A DNA stretch of 64,000 nt from Sphingobacterium spiritivorum. GTDB taxonomy: Bacteria; Bacteroidota; Bacteroidia; Sphingobacteriales; Sphingobacteriaceae. Below are positions 35,270 to 44,700 of the stretch, piece after piece; position 1 is the stretch's first letter, and each line of letters opens with the position of its first letter. A program made the translations under genes and the position numbers. The notes beneath the pieces are model-generated. The model worked only from the letters and a program-made list of their open reading frames with translations, searched no databases and was not told where the DNA came from. The DNA is taken from NCBI RefSeq assembly GCF_016724845.1, contig NZ_CP068082.1, positions 4,278,001 to 4,342,000 of the forward strand, written 5' to 3'.

Positions 35270-35608
35270 TTATAAAAAATCCTCCCGGTAAGGAGCAAAT
35301 GAGTCAATGAGTTCACCCGCCTCCAGACATTCGCATCCGTGCAGTGCATTGGATGGTACCAGACAAGCATCCCCCTTATTCAAGATCTTTTCCTCACCGT
35401 CAATACTGTATTTAAATGAACCTTCGCTTACAAAAGAAGTCTGCACATGCGGATGTCTGTGCAAAGTACCTGTAGCACCTTTATCAAACTTAACTTTGAC
35501 AAGCATCAGTTCATCGTTGTAGCCAAAGACTTTACGGCGGACACCTTGTCCGAGATCTTCCCATTCTGTACTGTTGTCAAACTGAAAATTGGGTGAATGC
35601 TGTTCCAT
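35270..35608 (-). CDS. small single-domain cupin protein
   Basis: A 112-residue cupin from the ATG at 35608. The upstream in-frame ATG at 35641 lies inside the promoter and cannot be the start. Cupin motif 1 reads GTLHRHPHVQTSFVSEGSF with the HxH metal ligands and the Glu; motif 2 reads KGDACLVPSNALHGCECLE with the third His. It is similar in size to KdgF-like pectin-metabolism cupins, but that family assignment is not secure. It is divergent from pstS across 180 bp and is not obviously linked to it. Confidence 0.85.
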   Translation of the reverse strand: MEQHSPNFQFDNSTEWEDLGQGVRRKVFGYNDELMLVKVKFDKGATGTLHRHPHVQTSFVSEGSFKYSIDGEEKILNKGDACLVPSNALHGCECLEAGELIDSFAPYREDFL

Positions 35609-35638
35609 TGTCAAATTCCTGAGATTGATATATACAGG

Positions 35639-35666
35639 CAAATATAAGTATTGAAAGAGTATTCAA
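35639..35666 (-). promoter_or_regulatory. promoter of the small cupin gene
   Basis: Read on the minus strand: TTG (35664-35666), a 17-nt spacer, TATATTTG (35639-35646). Both elements match the Bacteroidota consensus. This fixes the cupin start at 35608, since the next upstream ATG is within the promoter. Confidence 0.65.
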
Positions 35667-35756
35667 GAGTCTTTAATATCCATCAGCCGTATCTGTGGCT
35701 TTTTAAGTCAATGAAAACTAATTCTTTATTCATGTTAAATTCAAGTTTTATTAACA

Positions 35757-35784
35757 TTGGGGATATACTGGATAATTAACTTTG
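35757..35784 (+). promoter_or_regulatory. pstS: promoter of the pstSCAB operon
   Basis: TTG (35757-35759), a 17-nt spacer, TAACTTTG (35777-35784): a full consensus match. The ATG of pstS is only 7 nt further on, so the leader is very short. No Pho-box could be recognised by eye. Confidence 0.6.
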
Positions 35785-35791
35785 GCTACAG

Positions 35792-36634
35792 ATGAAATTA
35801 AAATTAATCGTTTGGATTTTTTCAGTGGCTATTTTTGCTTCTTGTCAAAACAGAGACAAGACCATCAAAATGAAAGGGTCCGATACGGAAGTAAATCTGG
35901 CTGTCATATTAGCGGAGCGCTATTCAGAAAAAGATAAAGACTTCCATATTGCTATTTCCGGAGGAGGATCCGGTCTGGGTATAGCTTCATTAATGAACAG
36001 ACAGGCCGATATCGCCAATTCCTCCCGTCCGCTGACAGAGGAGGAGGAAGAATTGTTCCGATCCAGGAAGATCGTATTGCGAACGCTGACATTTGCTGAG
36101 GATGCTACAGCATTTGTAGTACATCGAGATTGTCCTGTTGATGAGATAGACCTAGCGACACTGGCTAAGATTATGAGTGGTGAGATGAAAAACTGGAAAG
36201 AACTCACCGGTGAAAACCTGCCCATCAATATTTACGGCAGACAAAGTAGTTCCGGAACCTATTCCTTTATCAAAAAGAAACTCAAAATTTCATTTAGTCC
36301 GAATGCTAAAGAAATGACGGGTAATGCACAGATCATAGAAGGAATTAAAGTAGACCGCTCAGGAATAGGGTACGTAGGGGCCGGATATATTTCTCAGGAG
36401 AGCGATACCGAACAACCTGTAAAGATCCTTAAAATAAAAAAAACACGACATGAAGCAGCGGTTTCACCACTGGACAAAGAAGCAATCAATACCCGTCAAT
36501 ATTACTTTCAGCGTCCGTTGTACCAGTTTGTTCTGGAAGAATCGTGGGAAAAGGTGAAACCCTTCATTGATTTCGAAAAAAGCGGGGATGGACAGGCTAT
36601 CATCCGTTCATCCGGATATTACATTATTGAATAA
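35792..36634 (+). CDS. pstS: phosphate ABC transporter substrate-binding lipoprotein PstS
   Basis: Binds inorganic phosphate in the periplasm and delivers it to PstCA. It has 280 residues, a lipoprotein signal (lipobox FASC at Cys18), and the family's phosphate-binding segments: KMKGSDTEVNLAVILAERY, ISGGGSGLGIASLMNRQADIANSSRPL, and YGRQSSSGTYSFIKKKL. The GSGxGI and SSSGT loops supply the phosphate-binding Ser and Gly residues. It is followed by pstC after 9 bp. The start is confirmed by the promoter and signal peptide. Confidence 0.95.
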   Translation: MKLKLIVWIFSVAIFASCQNRDKTIKMKGSDTEVNLAVILAERYSEKDKDFHIAISGGGSGLGIASLMNRQADIANSSRPLTEEEEELFRSRKIVLRTLTFAEDATAFVVHRDCPVDEIDLATLAKIMSGEMKNWKELTGENLPINIYGRQSSSGTYSFIKKKLKISFSPNAKEMTGNAQIIEGIKVDRSGIGYVGAGYISQESDTEQPVKILKIKKTRHEAAVSPLDKEAINTRQYYFQRPLYQFVLEESWEKVKPFIDFEKSGDGQAIIRSSGYYIIE

Positions 36635-36643
36635 CGTCAACAT

Positions 36644-37534
36644 ATGAGATTTAAGAAAAGACTATTAATAGATCATTTGTTTAAGATCATCTTCAAATCT
36701 ACAGGTTTCTTGGTTTTAGCGCTTTTAGGCGGGATTTTCTTCATGTTGATTTATAATGCATTTGCCTTTTTCGCAGATGTCAAACCTCTTGATTTTATAA
36801 CGGGTATAGAGTGGAATCCTACAGCTCATGATCCTGCTTATGGAATCCTGCCGCTTATCGTCAGTACATCGCTTGTCTCTTTCGGTGCTATGGCGATAGC
36901 CATTCCGTTGGGTATCTGTACGGCAGCCTTTATTTCAGAATATGCCAGTGAGCGGGTGAAAAATATTTTAAAGCCTACCATCGAAATGCTGGCCGCTATT
37001 CCATCAGTAGTTATAGGTTTTCTCGGTATTGTGGTATTAGGTCCGGAAATCGCCTCACTAGCGGGACTCTCTAACGGTTTAAATGCACTGAACGGAGCTA
37101 TCCTGCTGGCTATAATGGCATTACCAACTATTATTACGGTGTCAGAAGACGCTATACATGCCATTCCAAAGACGTATAAAGAGGCAAGCTATGCCATGGG
37201 TGCAAATAAATGGCAGACATTATTGAAAATCACGATTCCGGCGGCAGCACCCGGAATTATTGCTGCTGTAATGCTGGGAGTGGGACGAGCCATCGGCGAG
37301 ACGATGACTGTACTGATGGCAACAGGAAATGCATCTTCATTTCCGACAGGATTCTTTGATTCAATGAAAACGATTACAGCAACCATAGCCATTGAAATGG
37401 GAGAGGTTCCTTATCAGACGACTCATTATTTTGGACTTTTTGCTATTGCTACAGTTTTGTTTTTTATGACGATGATTGCCAATCTGGTTGGCGAATTTTT
37501 TATTAACCGATTTAGAAAATATCATGGGGTTTAA
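36644..37534 (+). CDS. pstC: phosphate ABC transporter permease PstC
   Basis: Membrane subunit of the high-affinity phosphate importer, 296 residues with six predicted helices. The binding-protein-dependent transport signature (EAA loop) is visible as IPKTYKEASYAMGANKWQT followed by LLKITIPAAAPGII. The first periplasmic loop has FITGIEWNPTAHDPAYGILP, typical of PstC. It overlaps pstA by 11 bp, and pstS lies 9 bp upstream. Confidence 0.95.
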   Translation: MRFKKRLLIDHLFKIIFKSTGFLVLALLGGIFFMLIYNAFAFFADVKPLDFITGIEWNPTAHDPAYGILPLIVSTSLVSFGAMAIAIPLGICTAAFISEYASERVKNILKPTIEMLAAIPSVVIGFLGIVVLGPEIASLAGLSNGLNALNGAILLAIMALPTIITVSEDAIHAIPKTYKEASYAMGANKWQTLLKITIPAAAPGIIAAVMLGVGRAIGETMTVLMATGNASSFPTGFFDSMKTITATIAIEMGEVPYQTTHYFGLFAIATVLFFMTMIANLVGEFFINRFRKYHGV

Positions 37535-38378
37535 ATTAAAAAGGCTAACACCCATTATCGAGTGGGGGACACTGCTCGGAAGTACCCTTCTGGTCTGTCT
37601 TTTTCTGGTCATTATCCTTTGGGAAATTGCGTCTAAAGGCGCGAGTGTAATATCCTGGGATTTTATAAGTACACTGCCTAAGGAAGCAATGACTAAGGGC
37701 GGTATCTTATCGCCGATTATAGGAACGGTGTTGTTAACGCTTATAACAGCCTTATTTGCCATTCCTTTTGGTATCTGCTGTGCTATATATCTGAATGAAT
37801 ATGCACAGGACAATATGTTGACACGTCTTATACGAGCAGCTATCCGTAATCTTTCAGGCGTTCCTTCCATTATTTATGGTTTATTCGGGCTTGCTTTATT
37901 TGTACAGGCCTTGAATATGGGAACTTCTCTGATGGCTGCAGGACTTACACTGGGATTGCTGTCGTTGCCTTATATTATTACTACTACAGAGGAAGCCTTG
38001 ATGCGGATACCGCAAAGTACAAGGGAAGGTGCTCTGGGAGTAGGAGCAACTCAGTTTGAATGTATAAAAGATGTTGTACTCCCTTCAGCTATGCCCGGAA
38101 TACTTACAGGAGTTGTTCTTACACTGTCCCGTGCTGCAGGAGAGACTGCACCTATACTGTTTACAGGAGCCGCTTTTTACATCAACGGAACGAACGGGTA
38201 CATGAATCAGGAATTCATGGCTTTACCTTACCATTTATACATGTTGTCTACACAGCATCAGGCTATCGAAGAAGTCAGACCCATTGCTTATGGTACGGCT
38301 TTGATACTGGTTGTAGTAGTTTTCCTGATGAATCTTACCGCATTCTATATCCGATATAAATACAGAAAAAATGATTAA
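37524..38378 (+). CDS. pstA: phosphate ABC transporter permease PstA
   Basis: The second permease subunit, 284 residues from the ATG at 37524 (MGFKLKRLTPIIEWG). The frame is open to 37476, but that extension would overlap pstC by 59 bp and lacks a membrane-protein start. The EAA loop is IPQSTREGALGVGATQFECI. Also visible are KEAMTKGGILSPIIGT, which is typical of PstA, and AAGETAPILFTGAAF. It overlaps pstB by 8 bp, so the four pst genes are tightly coupled. Confidence 0.94.
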   Translation: MGFKLKRLTPIIEWGTLLGSTLLVCLFLVIILWEIASKGASVISWDFISTLPKEAMTKGGILSPIIGTVLLTLITALFAIPFGICCAIYLNEYAQDNMLTRLIRAAIRNLSGVPSIIYGLFGLALFVQALNMGTSLMAAGLTLGLLSLPYIITTTEEALMRIPQSTREGALGVGATQFECIKDVVLPSAMPGILTGVVLTLSRAAGETAPILFTGAAFYINGTNGYMNQEFMALPYHLYMLSTQHQAIEEVRPIAYGTALILVVVVFLMNLTAFYIRYKYRKND

Positions 38379-39117
38379 TAAACTTGCAGCTAACAATCTC
38401 AACTTAAGCTTTGGTAATAAACAGATTCTTAAGAATATTAATGTAGATTTTCCTGCCAATAAAGTTACTGCTCTGATAGGCCCTTCGGGTTGTGGAAAGA
38501 GTACATTGCTTCGTAGTTTCAACAGAATGCACGATTTATCTCCTGATGCCCGTATTGAAGGAAAACTATTGCTGGACGGACAGGATATTTACAGCAGGAA
38601 TATACCCGTTACAGAAGTCAGGAAGCGTATCGGTATGGTTTTTCAAAAGGCAAATCCATTTCCGAAAAGCATCTATGAGAATATTGCTTATGGTCTCAAA
38701 ATCAATAATCTGCCTTACGATAAATCAGTAATACAACGCACGTTAGAAGAAGCGTATTTATGGGATGAGGTGAAGGATGATCTGAAAAAACCTGCCGCCA
38801 GACTGTCCGGCGGACAGCAACAGCGTCTGTGCATAGCCCGTACAGTAGCGCTCCGGCCTGAAGTTATTCTGATGGATGAACCTTGTTCTGCGTTAGATCC
38901 GGTGAGTACACTGAAGATAGAGGAATTGATACTGAAACTGAAAGAAGAGTATACGATCGTCATTGTGACACATAATATGCAACAGGCTCAGCGTGTAGCA
39001 GATAAGACAGTATTTATGTACCTGGGTGAAGTAAAGGAAGAGGGGGCTACAGACCAGTTATTCAATGATCCGGCACATGAGATTACGAAAAACTATATTA
39101 AAGGTAAATTCGGATAG
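38371..39117 (+). CDS. pstB: phosphate ABC transporter ATP-binding protein PstB
   Basis: ATPase of the phosphate importer, 248 residues, the usual PstB length. Walker A is GPSGCGKST (about residues 37-45), the Q-loop is MVFQKANPFPKSIYENIAYG (a PstB hallmark), the signature is RLSGGQQQRLCIAR, Walker B is VILMDEPCSALDP, and the switch His is in IVIVTHNMQQAQRVAD. It ends the pstSCAB operon. No phoU follows, and no phoB/phoR is found in the window. Confidence 0.97.
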   Translation: MINKLAANNLNLSFGNKQILKNINVDFPANKVTALIGPSGCGKSTLLRSFNRMHDLSPDARIEGKLLLDGQDIYSRNIPVTEVRKRIGMVFQKANPFPKSIYENIAYGLKINNLPYDKSVIQRTLEEAYLWDEVKDDLKKPAARLSGGQQQRLCIARTVALRPEVILMDEPCSALDPVSTLKIEELILKLKEEYTIVIVTHNMQQAQRVADKTVFMYLGEVKEEGATDQLFNDPAHEITKNYIKGKFG

Positions 39118-39363
39118 TCTATATAAAGTGCTGTGACACCCTTAAAATGGTATGTTTATCTGATAAAGATCAAACCCTGTTGAATAGACCGGAATTTCTT
39201 CCCGGATAATCTGTTAGGGATACTAATAGATTTTAACCGGTCTAAAGTAGACCTTCTTATAGGGATAATGAATTGTAAATCGTATTTTTAGACCTTACTA
39301 ACTTCTAAGGCTTCCCATGTTATTGGGGTTACCTGACTATGAATAGACTAGCGATACAAATAA

Positions 39364-39945
39364 ATGAGTGTGCAGCATAAACCTTCAGTTCTTGTTGAAT
39401 ATCCCTTAAACACCGGAGTGGAGTCGGATTTTGATTATATATATATGACTTATTTTGCTCCTTTGTGCTACTTTGCTTCTAAATTTGTCGATGATCAGGC
39501 TGTGGATATCGTAAATAGTTTATTTGCTAAACTATGGACGAGTGAAATTGTACTCAATAACGCTAATCACGCCCAATCTTTTTTGTATTTATCTGCCAGA
39601 AATGCCTGTCTGGATTTTATAAAAACCAGTGGAAGGGCCAAAGAAAGAGATGCAGAATTTAGTTATTTATACCAACTTTCTGAAAAAGAATTACAATTAG
39701 AGGTCGTATACGTGGAATATATGGCCGAAATCTATCGTGAAATTAATAATCTTCCGGTCCAGTGCAGTAAAATTATTAAGCTGAGTTATCTTGATGGGGT
39801 GAAAAATGAAAAAATAGCAGAGCAACTTAATATCAGCGTACAGACAGTTAAGAATCAAAAGTCAAAGGGCCTTAAAATATTGAGAAAACTATTTATCAAT
39901 CATCCGGACAAGTATCTGTTTTTCCTTTTTCTGTTCAAATTGTAA
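39364..39945 (+). CDS. ECF-type RNA polymerase sigma factor
   Basis: Extracytoplasmic-function sigma factor of 193 residues. Region 2 is seen as MTYFAPLCYFASKFVDDQAVDIVNSLFAKLW, and region 4 as LPVQCSKIIKLSYLDGVKNEKIAEQLNISVQTVKNQ, including the recognition helix. Together with the FecR-like anti-sigma and the STN-bearing SusC downstream, it forms the standard Bacteroidota surface-signalling switch: ligand binding at SusC releases the sigma factor, which then transcribes the transporter genes. It lies 246 bp after pstB and 56 bp before the anti-sigma gene. The pst genes could be part of the same regulon, but that is untested. Confidence 0.92.
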   Translation: MSVQHKPSVLVEYPLNTGVESDFDYIYMTYFAPLCYFASKFVDDQAVDIVNSLFAKLWTSEIVLNNANHAQSFLYLSARNACLDFIKTSGRAKERDAEFSYLYQLSEKELQLEVVYVEYMAEIYREINNLPVQCSKIIKLSYLDGVKNEKIAEQLNISVQTVKNQKSKGLKILRKLFINHPDKYLFFLFLFKL

Positions 39946-40001
39946 TTTTTTTTCATACGGGAGTAGTACGATAGGAGAAGTGCGTCGTATTAACAGTGAA
40001 G

Positions 40002-41204
40002 ATGGAAAATCAGTATAGAATAATATATTTACTAACCGGTGAGAGAAAAGGTATTCTCAATCAGGAGGAGCTTCGTGAACTGGAGGAATGGATCAGTAAA
40101 GAAGAATCAAACCGGCTCTTTGCTGAACGACTCGCAGATTCGAAAAACCGGGATGAAAGTTTAAATAAACTGCAATATTTTGCAGATTCTCAGTCTTTAT
40201 CCCAATTTAAACATACACATCAGCATCTTAAGCCTGCGCTTCGCAAATCTTTTATTAAAAATACTCCTTCGCTTTACTGGGCTGCAGCTATATTGTTTGT
40301 ATTCTGTACTACAATAGCCCTGTACTTCACAATCAGTTCACAACCTGTTCAGCAGGAAGATCAACTCACAAGAGCCGGCAGAGATATTTCTCCCGGAAAA
40401 GATATAGCCATATTACAATTAGCCAACGGTAAGCATATAGCATTAGAAGAGTTGAAGAATGGCGAATCGCTGGATATTAATGGTTTACGGATTGTAAAAT
40501 CTGCGGATGGCGAGATCTCCTACAGTTCGTCTTCCGCAAGTACAGATGTACATCTTACCAATCGTATTGTGACACCAAGAGGCGGGCAGTACAAAGTCAG
40601 GCTTTCTGACGGAACAAGGGTCTGGTTAGGAGCGGAGTCCGAACTGGAATACCCGGTTCAGTTTGAATCTGATAAACGGGAGGTGCGATTATCCGGAGAG
40701 GCTTTCTTTGAAGTAACACATGCACAAAACAATATAAACGAAAAGATTCCTTTTCAGGTAAAGATGTCATTGCAGACTATCGAGGTTTTGGGGACTTCTT
40801 TTAATGTTGCAGCCTACCCTCAGGACCGTACAAGCCGAACCACTTTAGTAAATGGTAAAATCAGGATCAATACGGCATATAGTTCGGATATCTTACGACC
40901 TGGTCAACAGGCGCTGGTTTCCAAAGATGCGAAGAATATTCAGGTGTACGAAGTAGATGTGTCAAATATGGATGAATGGAAAAATAAGAGCTTCAGATTT
41001 GAGGAAGAATCCATTCAGGAAATTATGAATAAAGTAGCCCGCTGGTATGATGTAGACATCATATACGAGGGGAAGATTACAGAAGAGCTCTTCTCCGGAG
41101 TAGTCTCTAAATATGAGAATCCTGCCAATGTACTTAAGTTATTGGAATTGACCGGAAAAGTTAAATTCAGAATAGAAGGAAGGAGGATTATCGTAATGGC
41201 TTAG
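40002..41204 (+). CDS. FecR-family anti-sigma factor
   Basis: Membrane anti-sigma factor of 400 residues from the ATG at 40002 (an in-frame GTG at 39996 is possible). It has a cytoplasmic N-terminus (sigma binding), one membrane helix at about residues 92-110 (LYWAAAILFVFCTTIALYF), a FecR domain with IVTPRGGQYKVRLSDGTRV and REVRLSGEAFFEV, and a C-terminal DUF4974 domain (FRFEEESIQEIMNKVARWY). The C-terminal domain contacts the STN domain of the TonB receptor. It sits between the sigma gene and susC, the classic order. Confidence 0.93.
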   Translation: MENQYRIIYLLTGERKGILNQEELRELEEWISKEESNRLFAERLADSKNRDESLNKLQYFADSQSLSQFKHTHQHLKPALRKSFIKNTPSLYWAAAILFVFCTTIALYFTISSQPVQQEDQLTRAGRDISPGKDIAILQLANGKHIALEELKNGESLDINGLRIVKSADGEISYSSSSASTDVHLTNRIVTPRGGQYKVRLSDGTRVWLGAESELEYPVQFESDKREVRLSGEAFFEVTHAQNNINEKIPFQVKMSLQTIEVLGTSFNVAAYPQDRTSRTTLVNGKIRINTAYSSDILRPGQQALVSKDAKNIQVYEVDVSNMDEWKNKSFRFEEESIQEIMNKVARWYDVDIIYEGKITEELFSGVVSKYENPANVLKLLELTGKVKFRIEGRRIIVMA

Positions 41205-41331
41205 ATATTTACCCATAGACCGATAATTAAAAGATACAGAGCATTGCTCGCAACAATGCCCTGTAGATAATTGTCAGGTTATTCGCTTTGTATTGAACAA
41301 TTATTATTACTTATAACCCTATACCAAATTT

Positions 41332-44300
41332 ATGAAAATAAAGAACTATAAGAAGGCCTTTATGCGTATTAATCTTATTTTTATTTTTCTGCTTTCTTGT
41401 ATTGTGAGTGCTTATTCTTCAGTGAGTTATGCGCAGAAGGTTAACCTCCATACGAGAAACGCCTCTATCAGGGAGGTTTTCGAATCTATCCGGAAGCAGA
41501 CATCCTATAATTTTATTTATTCAAAACGTCTTCTGGAAAAATCCAGACCCGTGACTGTAAACCTGAGTAATGTAAGTGTAAAAGACGCGCTTGAAGCTTG
41601 TTTTGAAGGACAACCTATTTCCTATAAACTACAAGGTGAAAATATTGTCATCAGCGCCAAAACCAACGATCCGACTTCCGGAATAAACACCGGATTGCAG
41701 CAAAATATCAGCGGAAGAGTGCGTCTTAAAGGTGAAAGCGGAACACAGTATGCTCCGGGAGTAAGTATTCGTGCCAAAGGCAGGGATGCAGCTACATCGA
41801 CCGACGCTAACGGGCATTTTACAATAAGCGCTGCAACCGGAGATATCCTGATTATTTCGTTTGTGGGATATATCTCACGTGAGATAACAGTAAAGGACGT
41901 CACGGGTATAGAGGTGACACTGGAAGAGCAGGTCAATGAGTTGGATGCTGTAGTCGTCACAGGTTACACCACTCAGGAGAAGAGATCCATTACCGGAGCA
42001 ATGTCCTCTATTAAAAAAGAATCTATTGAAAATGTCCCTGTACAGTCCTTTGACCGGGCTATGCAAGGGCAGGTTTCGGGGGTCAATGTGATGGCAGCCA
42101 ACGGCGTACCAGGAGGACCTGTAAGGATTAATATCCGCGGTACAGGATCTATTACAGCCGGAAATGAGCCTCTGATCATTGTTGACGGAGTTCAACTTAA
42201 TACTTCTACTTCTTCGGGACAGACAGCGAGTAATCCTCTGGCTTTTCTGAATAATAATGATATAGAGTCTATAGAAGTACTTAAAGACGGAGCTGCAGCA
42301 TCTATATACGGAGCCCAGGCTGCAAACGGGGTTGTACTGGTTACCACAAAAGCGGGAAAAGCCGGAAAGACCAAAGTAAACCTCAATTATTATAACGGTA
42401 TTACCAGTCCGATGCCGGAGATGAAAATGCTGAATACACAGCAGTTTTTTCAATCCAGATTAGAATCCCGTAACAATCGTTACCCGACACGTACACCTGA
42501 ACGAAACAGAGCCGATATCCTTACAGGCATGGGATTTCCTGCGGATATGACAGACGAAGAAATTGCAGCATTACCTACCTACAACTGGCAGGAAGCCGCT
42601 TTCAGAACCGGTCACACCAATAATGCAGACCTTTCTATCAGCGGAGGAAATGATAAAACAACTTTTTTCCTTTCCGGATCTTACAATAAGACGGATGGAA
42701 ATGTAGTCTCTATAGACTTTGAGCGTGCAACTGCTAAATTAGGGCTAACACATAAGTTAACGGACAAATTATCACTTGCCACTAATATTAATCTGAGTAC
42801 TATTACCCAAAACGGTACTTCCGGAAGTAACGGTTCGACAGGAGCGTATGCTGCACCGCAGTACAGTGCGCCTATGATTCTGCCCTTTATTCCGGTTTAC
42901 AATGCAGATGGAAGTTACAATGCACCGATCGATGGCTTTCCGGGTTCCTCTAATCGTAATCCTATACAGGAAAGTGTAGTAGGTACATTGCAAAGCCGTA
43001 CAAAAGCGTTGGTATCTAATTTTTCTGCAACTTATCAGATCAACAGTAAATTAAGCTTCAAATCATTCTATGGTATAGACTATCGTATTATAGATGATGA
43101 ACGTTATGTCGATCCCCGTACCCGAAGTGGGGCCGCTTCTCAGGGATCCCTGACCATAGGTAAAAGACAGAATAGCAACTTTCTTACAAACCAGACCTTA
43201 AACTATAAAACAACGTTTGCTGAAGACCATAATCTTTCTGCTTTATTAGGAGCAGAGTACAGGTATGACAACAGAGAAATCTCTTCAGTGACAGGAACGG
43301 GTTTTACTACTTATCAGTTCAGATCCTTACAGTCTGCAGCCATTATCACAGCAGGTACCGGAAGCTGGACTGGTTTCAAAAGAGCCGGTGTATTCGGACA
43401 GGTTAACTACGATTTTCAGAAAAAATATCTGTTAAGTGCAGTTCTGCGTTATGACGGCTCATCCCGATTTGGTAAAAACAATAAATTCGGATGGTTTCCT
43501 GCCATCTCTGCCGGATGGAATATGTCAGAAGAATCCTTCCTGAAAGATCAGGAGTGGATCAATCAGTTGAAACTGAGAGTAGGTTACGGTGAAACCGGTA
43601 ATGATGCTATCGGCAATTTTGATTCCCGTGCCTTGTACGGTAGTTCAAGTTCATCCAACTACAATCAGGAGCCGGGTATTTATCCTTCGGGAATAGAAAA
43701 TGCCTTGCTGAAATGGGAACGTAATGTGACTACTAATATTGGGGTAGACTATGCATTTTTCAATAACAGGATACAGGGTTCTGTGGAGGTATTCAGAAGG
43801 TTGAGCAAAGACTTACTGTTAGATAAGCCTCTTCCTTACCTGAGCGGATTCTCAAATGTAACCAGTAATGTCGGAAAACTTAAGAATGAAGGTATAGAGC
43901 TGGAGATCCGTACACGAAATATTCAGTCAGATGATTTCTCCTGGTCTACTAACTTCAACATCTCTTTCCTGCGCAACCGAGTACTCCGCTTACTGGGTGA
44001 TGATAAAGTATTGCCGGGTAATCAGTCTGTACGTGTAGGTTATGCATTGGGTACCAATGTGACATATCAGTATGCAGGTGTTAACTCTGCAACAGGAAGA
44101 CCAATGTGGTATGATGCTAATGGTGAAATTACGTATCAGCCCTCGGCACCGAATGATTACAAAATATTTGGCAATCAGTTAAGTGATTTTTATGGAGGCT
44201 TCACCAATACATTTCAATATAAAGGTTTGTCCCTCAATGTGTTTTTCCATTACGACTATGGCCGTGAGTTGAGCAACAGCGGTATGAATTCGAAATGGTA

Positions 44301-44694
44301 TGCCAACGGTGGGGACTACAGGAATACACTGGAATGGATCTTTAATAACAGATGGACTACACCTGGTCAATTGACTACAGTACCACGCCCTTATGACGGA
44401 AATGCAGAGACAAATGGTATGTCACAGGTGTCAACCAGCAGCCGCTATCTGGAGGATGCGTCTTTTATACGTCTTAAAAATGTGTCTCTGTCTTATCAGT
44501 TACCTAAATCCTGGACCAGCCGTCTGAAGTTGTCAGATGTAAAGGTATATGCACAGGGAGAAAACCTGGCGACATGGACCAAATGGACAGGATATGATCC
44601 GGAATTGATCATCGATACAGAAGATTTTAGTTCTTCTCAGGGAGCTATACCACAGACACGCGCATATACATTGGGAGTACAGATCGGGTTTTAA
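41332..44694 (+). CDS. SusC/RagA-family TonB-linked outer-membrane transporter
   Basis: An outer-membrane importer of 1120 residues. After a signal peptide (cleavage near SYAQ) comes an STN signalling domain (NASIREVFESIRKQTSYNFI, LSNVSVKDALEACFEGQPI), then a carboxypeptidase-like domain (PGVSIRAKGRDAATSTDANG), then the plug with the SusC box EQVNELDAVVVTGYTTQEK, IESIEVLKDGAAASIYGAQ and ANGVVLVTTKAGK, then a barrel of about 800 residues. The STN domain ties it to the FecR/sigma pair upstream. It forms a two-part importer with SusD, 6 bp downstream. There is no glycoside hydrolase nearby, so the ligand is not evidently a polysaccharide. Confidence 0.96.
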   Translation: MKIKNYKKAFMRINLIFIFLLSCIVSAYSSVSYAQKVNLHTRNASIREVFESIRKQTSYNFIYSKRLLEKSRPVTVNLSNVSVKDALEACFEGQPISYKLQGENIVISAKTNDPTSGINTGLQQNISGRVRLKGESGTQYAPGVSIRAKGRDAATSTDANGHFTISAATGDILIISFVGYISREITVKDVTGIEVTLEEQVNELDAVVVTGYTTQEKRSITGAMSSIKKESIENVPVQSFDRAMQGQVSGVNVMAANGVPGGPVRINIRGTGSITAGNEPLIIVDGVQLNTSTSSGQTASNPLAFLNNNDIESIEVLKDGAAASIYGAQAANGVVLVTTKAGKAGKTKVNLNYYNGITSPMPEMKMLNTQQFFQSRLESRNNRYPTRTPERNRADILTGMGFPADMTDEEIAALPTYNWQEAAFRTGHTNNADLSISGGNDKTTFFLSGSYNKTDGNVVSIDFERATAKLGLTHKLTDKLSLATNINLSTITQNGTSGSNGSTGAYAAPQYSAPMILPFIPVYNADGSYNAPIDGFPGSSNRNPIQESVVGTLQSRTKALVSNFSATYQINSKLSFKSFYGIDYRIIDDERYVDPRTRSGAASQGSLTIGKRQNSNFLTNQTLNYKTTFAEDHNLSALLGAEYRYDNREISSVTGTGFTTYQFRSLQSAAIITAGTGSWTGFKRAGVFGQVNYDFQKKYLLSAVLRYDGSSRFGKNNKFGWFPAISAGWNMSEESFLKDQEWINQLKLRVGYGETGNDAIGNFDSRALYGSSSSSNYNQEPGIYPSGIENALLKWERNVTTNIGVDYAFFNNRIQGSVEVFRRLSKDLLLDKPLPYLSGFSNVTSNVGKLKNEGIELEIRTRNIQSDDFSWSTNFNISFLRNRVLRLLGDDKVLPGNQSVRVGYALGTNVTYQYAGVNSATGRPMWYDANGEITYQPSAPNDYKIFGNQLSDFYGGFTNTFQYKGLSLNVFFHYDYGRELSNSGMNSKWYANGGDYRNTLEWIFNNRWTTPGQLTTVPRPYDGNAETNGMSQVSTSSRYLEDASFIRLKNVSLSYQLPKSWTSRLKLSDVKVYAQGENLATWTKWTGYDPELIIDTEDFSSSQGAIPQTRAYTLGVQIGF

Positions 44695-44700
44695 TCTAAA

